From: Hawksworthiomyces lignivorus
Lineage: Eukaryota; Ascomycota; Sordariomycetes; Ophiostomatales; Ophiostomataceae
Direction: 5' to 3'
Assembly (NCBI GenBank): GCA_002917075.1
Contig: NTMA01000166.1
Coordinates: 1 to 27,092 of the forward strand
Length of the DNA: 27,092 nt
Part shown: positions 18,050 through 27,092 of the stretch, piece by piece
Layout of the letters: every line of letters starts with the position of its first letter
Position numbering within the stretch: the stretch's first letter is position 1
Program-made: the position numbers and the translations under genes
The notes under the pieces: generated by a model
The model's input: the letters and a program-made list of their open reading frames with translations, nothing else
What the model was told of the DNA's origin: nothing
Databases searched by the model: none

Positions 18050-19545
18050 TAAAATTATTCCCGTGCAACTTCCACTACACGAACCGTATTTCGACTTAAC
18101 ACTAATCAGAGCCATACATATGAAGAATTTCATTATAACATCTAAAACCAATTATTTACTTACTTATAATGAAAAAGCAAACTTATTGTACGCACTCCTT
18201 TCAGCATGCGACGAGTGGTTAGTACCAATCCGAGGTATAATTCACCGTGACATGGTGATTCACGATTACTAGTAATTACTTATTCATGTAGTCGAGTTTC
18301 AGACTACAATCCTTATTTTATTTTATCCTATTTTTGAGATTAGCTTAAATTCACATTTTCGCTTCTCTTTGTCTAGGAATATGTGGCACGTCTATAGCCC
18401 ACAATATAAAGGCCATGATGACTTGTCTTTGGCCCTATTATTTCGTCTATATAATGACAAAACCTACTTTATAAAAAAATCTATAAATAAAGCAAGGGTT
18501 TACGTTAATTTCATGGCCTAAGCCAAAGTTTCACAACATTAACTGAAAACAGCCGTGCAACACTCGTTATATTTGTAATATTATTATAAATATAATACTA
18601 ATTGTGGTAAGGTTTTTCGTGGATTATCGAATTAAATAACATACTTCATTACTGGTGTCAGAAACGGTCTAGTGATTTCAGTTCCCATGTTGCCATGTTA
18701 CTCTTGAGGTGAAATGCTTACACTTTCATTTATAGACTAAGCGTAGCCTAATCTATGGCATTCATCATTATCTGCATAGACTACTAGGGTATCTAATCCT
18801 ATTCGTGCCCTATGCCTTCGTCCTTCAACGTCAGTTTTTATATAAAAGGTTGCCTTCGCCTTTACCAGTCCTCTATTAGGTATCAAAGAATTTTATCTCT
18901 ACTCCACGAGTACTACCTTCTTACATTAAACTCTAGATAGAAATTGTTCCTTTTCAGGCAAATTTCTTCCGTCTGGGTACCCTTTAAACCTATTAAAGAT
19001 GAATAACACTAGTCTCTTACGTATTACCGCGACTGCTGGCACGTAATTAGTCAAGACATAAATACATAATGTCATTATATATTATATATTTAGAATTTTA
19101 TTCGATAGTCGATTTAACCATTTCACTCTAATCCTCACTACTTGTTGAGCAAGGTAGGCCATTCCTCCAAGTTGCCAGTTCAGCCTTTAGGCTATTGACC
19201 AAAATTCCCCACTGCTGTACTCGCTTGCCTTGGGATTTTTTCATCCCCAATGTGGTCGATCAACCATTTCAGTTTCGACTAAGAGAATTGTAGGCTTGTT
19301 AAGCCATTACCTTAACAACTACCTATCTCTATGATTTATCTGGTCATCTTAAGGCGGATTTCCTTTCTATATAAGGGATTTTTTCCCTTACCTTAAGGTA
19401 GGTTGATAATCTAATACTCACCTGTTCACCACTTTTAATAAAATCTTTGATTAAATTAAACGTTCGATTAGCATGTGTCAAGCATTTGGACAGTGTTCAT
19501 TCAGAGCCATCACCAAACTCATCTATTATGATGTAATTGTAATAA
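18050..19545 (-). rRNA. rns: Small subunit rRNA
   Basis: Mitochondrial 16S-like rRNA of about 1.5 kb, ends approximate. Conserved elements on the minus strand: GAGTTTGGTGATGGCTC near the 5' end (plus 19504-19520), the 530-loop text CCAGCAGTCGCGGTAATACG, ATTAGATACCCTAGTAGTC in the middle, and AAGTCGAAATACGGTTCGTG near the 3' end, corresponding to the decoding region before helix 45. No intron is apparent. The plus-strand ORF at 17886-18272 is an antisense artefact of this gene and tRNA-Tyr. Confidence 0.94.
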
Positions 19546-19799
19546 TCAATTACATCACTTAAAAGTTTTTAATCATTTTTTTCTTTTAGGATATAAATAA
19601 GCTATATCTAGTTAAATGTCTATTACTTATAACAAAGGTTATATATAGATTGTTGGTTCGCAATATAATTATTTTACTTAATACTAAATTATTTATTAAT
19701 ATATTGGCATTTTCTACTTAAAACTAAAAATTTTTTCTTATATATATATATTAATACACATCAGACTTTCCTTTATATCCCTAAAATTTTTATAATACA
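19546..19799. other. atp6-rns intergenic region
   Basis: About 250 AT-rich bases between the atp6 stop and the rns 5' end. I looked for a tRNA on both strands around a TTCG-containing stretch at 19640-19700 and found no cloverleaf. No protein gene is supported. The region must hold the signal that separates atp6 mRNA from rns. Confidence 0.5.
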
Positions 19800-20600
19800 T
19801 TAATGTAAGTCTAATCCATCTTTTATATAAGAAGATGTTAAAACTACAAAAACTTGAGCTTGTATAAATGCTATACCTATTTCTAATCCAGCAAAAGCTA
19901 TGATAAAAGATAAAGGTAATAAACCTAAGAAGAAGAATATTATACCTGAAGACATTATATTATAAGTGAAACCTGCTAAAATATTAAGTAACATGTGACC
20001 ACTCATTATATTAGCTGCTAATCTTAACCCTAATGATATATTACGAGCTAAATAAGATATTAATTCTATTAATACTAATAAAGGTAATAAAGCTAAAGGA
20101 CAACCAGCTGGTACTAATAATGAAAAGAATTCTAATCCATGTTTTTGGAACCCTAAAATAGTAGCACCTAATACTATAGTGAAACTAAGAGAGAATGTTA
20201 AAACAAAATGGCTAGTTGAAGCAAAGCTATAAGGTATCATTCCTATTAAATTATTTATTAAAATAAAAATAAATAATGTGTAAATAAAAGGGAAGTACAT
20301 TTGACCGCTTCTTGGGTTTATTTGATTTGTAACTATACTATGTATAGTAGCATATAAAGATTCTTGACTTATAGATCAGTTATTACTTATTAATTTATTA
20401 TAATTTGTACTTAATAAACTTAATGATAATATAATAAAAGCAGCTATAGTTAAATAGAATCCTATGTTTGTTAAAGAAATATGTAAATTACCTAATAAAG
20501 GTGCATCTATACTTAATAAATCTCTAATATCAAATTGACTTAAAGGACTAAGTATTTCTAAATTTACTGTGTTAAAGTTATTCATGCTTAAAGTATTCAT
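19800..20600 (-). CDS. atp6: ATP synthase subunit a (F0)
   Basis: 266-residue subunit a, which forms the proton half-channels against the c-ring. It starts MNTLSMNNFNTVNLEILSPL at ATG 20600, continues through one TGA Trp codon and ends SYIKDGLDLH. The essential arginine is in ISLGLRLAANIMSGHMLLNI. The first residues are probably removed after import into the membrane, as in other fungi. The ATG lies in the loop of a perfect 10-bp hairpin; Met6 is a possible alternative start. atp8 is 73 bases upstream, so the two probably share an mRNA. Confidence 0.96.
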
Positions 20601-20612
20601 AGTACTTTAAGC
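20586..20612. promoter_or_regulatory. Hairpin enclosing the atp6 start codon
   Basis: The arms 20586-20595 and 20603-20612 are perfect 10-bp complements, with G-C pairs at the open end, and the 7-nt loop in the transcript is CTATGAA, which contains the atp6 ATG. A translational control role is inferred only from this position. Confidence 0.5.
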
Positions 20613-20673
20613 TATATTATATGTCTTGAAAGATCCTTGTTTTATACAAAAATATTATAATAAAATATAATAT

Positions 20674-20832
20674 TTATTTATTATCAAATAATTTAGATAT
20701 AAAAGTACGAGATAAGAATAAACGTACAAATCTTGGTAATATATATTTAGATGATAAATATACTATTATAGTTATAATAGCAAAAGCAAATACTACTTCA
20801 TTTAAAAAATAAAAGGGTACTAATTGTGGCAT
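20674..20832 (-). CDS. atp8: ATP synthase subunit 8 (F0)
   Basis: 52-residue single-helix subunit of ATP synthase that supports the stator. The family N-terminus MPQLVPFYFLNEVVFAF is clear, followed by one membrane helix and a basic C-terminus (PRFVRLFLSRTF). I chose ATG 20832 because MPQLVPF is the conserved start; the frame is open for 14 further codons to an ATG at 20874, but that extension (ending KKKS) is not family-like. Lies between nad4 and atp6. Confidence 0.95.
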   Translation of the reverse strand: MPQLVPFYFLNEVVFAFAIITIIVYLSSKYILPRFVRLFLSRTFISKLFDNK

Positions 20833-20894
20833 TGATTTTTTTTTTAATAATATTAAATAGCTAAGTATTAACAATAATTATTTAATTAAAAGTT

Positions 20895-22358
20895 TTATGA
20901 ATAATATATTAGGCCTGTTACAGAGTAATGTAAACCGTCTAATATAAATGAAGGATATATTCCAAAAACAACAGTGAATAATATTAAAATAAATAGTAAA
21001 AAGAATTCTCTTTTTGTTAGATCAGCTATATTTTCTAAGAAAAATTTACTGAATGTACCTCCAAATCCTATTCTGTTAAACATATATATTGTATATGCAG
21101 CAGATAATATAATAGAAGAACTAGCGAATACACCTAATAATGGTAATCTTTCAAATACACCATAAAGAGACATAAATTCACCTACAAAGTTTAATGTTAA
21201 AGGTACTCCACAGTTACCTAAAGACAGTATAAAGAATAATACAGAGAATAATGGCATTATTTGTGCAATTCCTTTATAAAAGAAAATAGATCTAGTTCCA
21301 GATCTGTCATATAATATACCACCTGCACATATAAATAAACCACTTGAAACAAATCCGTGAGCTAAACCTAAAAGTATACTACCTTCAATACCTTGGATTG
21401 TATTACTAAATATTCCTATTAAATATACTGCTGCGTGAGACACTGAACTATAAGCAATTAATTCTTTAATATCAGTAGTTCTTAATGTACTAAAACTAGC
21501 GTATATTATTGTTACAACTCCTATTACATAAACTATGTAAGTAAAATTAATAGATGCTTTAGGTAATATAGGTAAAATTAATCTACATATACCATATAAA
21601 CTAGTTTTTAAAACTATAGCAGCTAGTACTATACTTCCACCTAAAGGAGATTCAACGTGAGCTTTTAATAATCAATTGTTTAAAAAAATTGTAGGAGTTT
21701 TTACAGCAAATGATAAAAATATTCCTCCAAATAAAAATAATTGAGTTATATAATCAAAATTAGTTTTAAATAAGGCATCGAAATCTGTAGTTCCCATTAT
21801 AGAAGACATAGCTAAAATACATAATAATAAGAATAATGATCCTCATAGTGTATATAAGAAAATATAGAAGCTAGCTCTAACTTTATTATTAGATCCAAAT
21901 AAACCTATTAATAAAAATAAAGGAGGTAATGTACTTTCAAAAAAGATATAGAATAATAAGATATCTAATACTAAAAATATAGCTAATAATAGTGTTTCTA
22001 ATAATAACATTATTATTAAATAAGATTTTATATTTTCAGTAATTGAATTTCAATTAGATAATATAGCTAAAGGCATAATTATAGTAGTTAATAATACAAA
22101 ATATATTGAGATTCCATCTACTCCCAAGTAAACATCAAAGAAACTTAAATTATAGTGTTCTTGTACAAATTGAAATTGATTAGTATTAGAATCAAATAAT
22201 ATATACACAATTAAAGATATAATTAAATTTACAATAGAGGCTATTAAGGCGATATTTTTGTAATATGTTGTCTTTACTACGTTATGTTCATAAGAAACAG
22301 TTCCAGCAATAAGAAAAATACCTATAATAGGTACTAATAATAAAAAAGATAATAACAT
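20895..22358 (-). CDS. nad4: NADH dehydrogenase subunit 4 (complex I)
   Basis: 487-residue antiporter-like subunit of complex I. It starts MLLSFLLLVPIIGIFLIAG (ATG 22358) and runs in one frame with TGA as Trp to the end GLHYSVTGLIYYS. Conserved blocks include the early YLGVDGISIYFVLLTT, the lysine-bearing central helices around VKTPTIFLNNWLLKAHVESP, and the later SHAAVYLIGIFSNTIQGIEG and LAHGFVSSGLFICAGG segments with the conserved His. The length is normal and no intron is present. 107 AT-rich bases separate it from nad1 upstream. Confidence 0.95.
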
Positions 22359-22465
22359 TCTTTCTTATTTTTATAGTATGTAAGTATACCTAAAATATTA
22401 AATTTAATTATAAAAATATACACCTATAAAAATTTTTATGGTATAAATAAATAATTGTTTATTTA

Positions 22466-23536
22466 TTAAAGTAAACTAATATTGATAGGAAATAATATGA
22501 AATTATATAATATAGCGGGTATTAGTATTATAATTGCAAATATAACAGGTAATAATACAGTTCAACAGAATGCCATTAATTGATCAAAACGGATTCTAGG
22601 GAATGAAGCTCTAACTCAAATAAATACAAATATCATTATAGAACTTTTTATTCCTAAATTTAAACCATACAATAAACCTTCTAATATAGGACTATTAATA
22701 ATACTATCAATTAAAATGTTTGTACCATATATGTGTATAAATATATTAATTAAAGAACTACCTATAATTAAGTATCCACCTATAAATAATATACTTGTTA
22801 ATATACACATTAAAACAATACTACCATATTCAGCTAAAAAGAAAAACACAAATACAACAGCAGCGTGTTCTGTCATAAATCCACTTACAAGCTCTGATTC
22901 AGCTTCTGCTAAATCAAATGGAGCTCTATTTGTTTCAGCTACAGAACCTATAAAGAATATAATAAATATTGGTAACAAAGGTAATATAAATCAAACTGCT
23001 CTCTGAGATTCCATATTAACAGTTAAATTTAAACTACCTGTTAAAAATATAACTAATAATATAGCAGAACTTAAAACTAATTCATAACTAATCAATTGAG
23101 CAGTACTTCTTAAAGAACCTAAGAAAGCATATTTACTATTGGCACTTCAACCTGCTAATAATATACCATATGTAGCTAAAGATGATACTGCTAATAAGTA
23201 TAATATACCTAGATTAAAGTCGCTAATGGCTAATCCAGGTCCATATGGTATAACACCATATCCTAATAAAGAGAAAACTAAAGTTATTACAGGACCTAAG
23301 AAAAATAATATAATGTTAGCTTGAGTTGGAGCTACATATTCTTTTAAAAGAAGTTTTAAGGCATCAGCAAAAGCTTGTAATAATCCGTAGTAACCTACAG
23401 CATTAGGACCTAATCTTCTTTGCATACTAGCCATTGTTTTTCTTTCAGCCACTGTTACATATGCTACAGCTAGTAGTGCAGGAACAAGTACTAAAACAAC
23501 TTCTATAATAGATATTAAAGTAGGAAAATATAACAT
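22466..23536 (-). CDS. nad1: NADH dehydrogenase subunit 1 (complex I)
   Basis: 356-residue membrane subunit at the foot of the complex I quinone chamber. It starts [20 protein letters not shown]; conserved motifs are [20 protein letters not shown] near residue 30 and [21 protein letters not shown] near residue 195, which line the quinone tunnel. The C-terminus ends [11 protein letters not shown] before TAA at 22466-22468. One frame, TGA as Trp, no intron, although nad1 is a frequent intron site in related fungi. Separated from cox1 by a gap holding a tRNA-like element. Confidence 0.95.
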
Positions 23537-23611
23537 TTACAATAAAAATTTTATTTATTTTATAATAGTGCTAATAATATACTATATTATAGCGAATATA
23601 AGATAATTTAT

Positions 23612-23673
23612 ATTATTATTTTAGATTCGAACTAAATTAAAAATAATTTGCTTTACCATTAAGCTAATAATAA
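23612..23673 (-). pseudogene. tRNA-like element lacking the anticodon arm, related to tRNA-Arg(TCT)
   Basis: 62 nt with a perfect acceptor stem (TTATTAT/ATAATAA), a D arm with stem GCTT/AAGC and loop AATGGTA, and a T arm TTTAG-TTCGAAT-CTAAA. The D-stem and the entire T arm are identical to those of tRNA-Arg(TCT) at 25463-25533. Only 13 A/T bases (23637-23649) replace the usual anticodon arm and variable loop, so it cannot decode. It sits 62 bases after... in transcript order between cox1 and nad1, a junction with no other tRNA. Either a deleted pseudogene or a tRNA-shaped processing signal. Confidence 0.8.
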
Positions 23674-23721
23674 TATTATTATATATTAAACAATAATAAC
23701 AATTATATTATTATAATATAA

Positions 23722-25323
<1,602 letters not shown>

Positions 25324-25462
25324 AGATATAGATGATTTTAATCCATAACTTTTACTTTGTAAGTCAAGATTGTTGTGTTTCTGGTTGAAACTTATGATAG
25401 TAATATAAACTAAGTAACTAAATAGTATTAAATTATGTAATAACAAATTGATTTAAAAAAGA

Positions 25463-25533
25463 ATTCTCATTTTAGATTCGAACTAAAATCTGGGCATTAG
25501 AAGTACCTTGCTTTGCCATTAAGCTAATAAGAA
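25463..25533 (-). tRNA. trnR(ucu): tRNA-Arg (TCT), complete copy
   Basis: 71 nt; acceptor TTCTTAT/ATGAGAA with one T-G pair, D-stem GCTT/AAGC, anticodon loop CTTCTAA (TCT), T-stem TTTAG/CTAAA. It lies directly upstream of cox1 and spans the point at which the circle was opened; its 5' part is repeated at 1-28. It is the likely parent of the element at 23612-23673. Confidence 0.94.
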
Positions 25534-25604
25534 AATTTTATTTAATATTTTTAAAATTATAAAAATATCTATCATAAATTTTGTTACAAAATTTAGCTAA
25601 AAAA

Positions 25605-25675
25605 AAGATTATGGAGGAATCGAACCTCGTCCTTAAGATTTGCAATCCAAGTGTAAACCATTTACTTCATAATCT
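25605..25675 (-). tRNA. trnC(gca): tRNA-Cys (GCA), overlap copy
   Basis: The same gene as 100-170, seen again because of the circular overlap; not a second gene. Confidence 0.9.
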
Positions 25676-25897
25676 TTTTATAAAATATATTTTATAAAAA
25701 TTACTTTAGATTAACTGACACATTAATCAAGTTAAATATAACTTATTAATACCTATAATATGTTAATATTGTAATATAATATCCTCGTATAAGTTTTCTT
25801 TTTATATATAAAAATATTTATATAATCGCTAGGTATTTTTATAATATTTTAAACACTAAACTATTTAAATTTATATTATTACTAAAGTTATTAGAAA

Positions 25898-27064
25898 TTA
25901 TTTTTTTTCTGTTGAATAAGCAATATCTGTTAAACTGTTTTCTAAAACACTAGCAGCAGGAAGTAATACTAAGAAATATGCAAAGTAAATTATTGAAGCT
26001 ATTTGTCCCATTAAAATAAAAGGATCTTCTACATGAACTGCACCTAAACGAGCTAATAATATGAAAACTACACCAAATAAGTAATAAGTAAACTTACTTA
26101 TAGGTCTAAATTGGAAACCTCTAGATCTACCTAAATCTGTTATAGGTAAAATAAGTAATACCACTAAAGCTCCAAACATTGTAATAACTCCTAATAATTT
26201 ATTAGGTATAGATCTTAATATAGCATAAAAAGGAAGAAGATATCATTCTGGAACAATAGCAGCAGGTGTTTGCATTGGATTTGCCATTATATAGTTATCA
26301 CTATCTCCTAATGCATTAGGCATGAAGAAAACAAAGAAACTTAAAACAAATATAAATATAAATATAGTAATTAAATCTTTAAATAAAAAATAAGGAGCAA
26401 ATGGAACTCTGTCATAAGTACCTGCAATTCCTAAAGGATTACTTGACCCAGCTGTATCGTGAAGTGCTATTAAATGCATTAATACTAAAGCAGCTAATAT
26501 AAAAGGTAATAAATAGTGTAATGCAAAGAATCTATTTAAAGTAGCATTATTAACTGAAAATCCTCCTCAAATAAATTCTACTACATCTTGTCCTATTCAA
26601 GGTATAGCACTAATAAGGTTAGTAATAACTGTTGCACCTCATAATGACATTTGACCATATGGAAGAACATAACCTAAGAATCCTGTACCTATCATAGCTA
26701 TAAGAATAATAACACCTATAGCTCAAGTTAATATTCTTGGTGATTTATAAGATCCATAGTACATAGCTCTAGCTATATGTAAATACACTAAAAAGAAAAA
26801 TGCTGAAGCTGTATTACTGTGTAAATAACGAACTAATCATCCATTATTAACATCTCTCATAATGTGTTCTACAGAATTAAAAGCTTCTAATATACTTGGA
26901 CTATAATGCATGGCTAATGTTACACCTGTTATAATTTGTATAACTAAACAAACTGCTAATAATGAACCGAAATTTCATAAATAACTTATATTACTTGGTT
27001 GTGAAGCGTCTATAAGATATGAATTAACTAATTTTAATATAGTATTATTTTTTACTACTCTCAT
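25898..27064 (-). CDS. cob: Cytochrome b, overlap copy
   Basis: The same 388-codon cob gene as 393-1559, repeated by the overlap of the linearised circle. The translated segments are identical to the first copy, so it should be counted once. Confidence 0.95.
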
Positions 27065-27092
27065 TTTTTATATATTTATTGTATTTTTTTTT

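Larger units (their letters stand above)
25506..27092. repeat. Terminal redundancy, copy 2 (circle overlap)
   Basis: The same bases as 1-1587, offset 25,505, showing that the window passes the end of a circular molecule. The end falls 28 bases before the cob ATG on the transcript. Confidence 0.95.

Noticed and set aside
17886..18272. 128-codon plus-strand ORF
   Set aside because: It lies antisense to tRNA-Tyr and the rns 3' region and has no family features.
19640..19700. Possible plus-strand tRNA around GGTTCGCAA
   Set aside because: The T-like stem is short, and no matching acceptor or anticodon stems could be built.
20833..20874. 14-codon N-terminal extension of atp8
   Set aside because: The conserved family start MPQLVPF begins at 20832; the extension is a stop-free leader.

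Overview
This window is a complete fungal mitochondrial genome, cut open and read slightly past its own start. Bases 1-1587 reappear as 25506-27092, so the molecule behaves as a circle of 25,505 bp. Evidence for a mitochondrion: a full respiratory-chain gene set, very AT-rich DNA, UGA read as Trp throughout (with a tRNA-Trp of anticodon UCA), and two organellar rRNAs. All genes lie on the minus strand. In transcription order they run rnl(rps3)-nad2-nad3-atp9-cox2-nad4L-nad5-cob-cox1-nad1-nad4-atp8-atp6-rns-cox3-orf663-nad6-(rnl). This is the order I associate with Sordariomycetes, especially Hypocreales; the species cannot be named from this alone.

Layout in window coordinates: cob (393-1559), nad5 and nad4L (1685-3924, overlapping by 1 nt), tRNA-Arg(ACG), cox2, an AT-rich gap with hairpins and a decayed tRNA (4855-5175), atp9, nad3 and nad2 (5518-7580, overlapping by 1 nt), a 12-tRNA cluster (7626-8943), rnl with one group I intron carrying rps3 (about 8950-13340), four tRNAs (13393-13751), nad6, four tRNAs (14511-14844), an unrecognised 663-codon ORF (14880-16871), cox3, two tRNAs, rns (about 18050-19545), atp6, atp8, nad4, nad1, a tRNA-like element without an anticodon arm (23612-23673), cox1, tRNA-Arg(TCT), tRNA-Cys, and the repeated start of the circle.

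Functionally this is a minimal fungal mitogenome. It encodes seven complex I subunits, cytochrome b, three complex IV subunits, three ATP synthase subunits, ribosomal protein uS3, two rRNAs and 26 tRNAs covering all twenty amino acids. There is one intron and no homing endonuclease. The main unexplained item is orf663 between cox3 and the tRNAs upstream of nad6. It has membrane segments at the N-terminus, a long Asn/Gln/Ser/Thr-rich middle with a 13-residue tandem repeat, and a charged helical C-terminus. Two decayed or minimised tRNA-like elements sit in the cox1-nad1 and cox2-atp9 gaps, where no functional tRNA separates the mRNAs; they may be pseudogenes or RNA-processing punctuation. rRNA ends are approximate; CDS and tRNA ends were read base by base.
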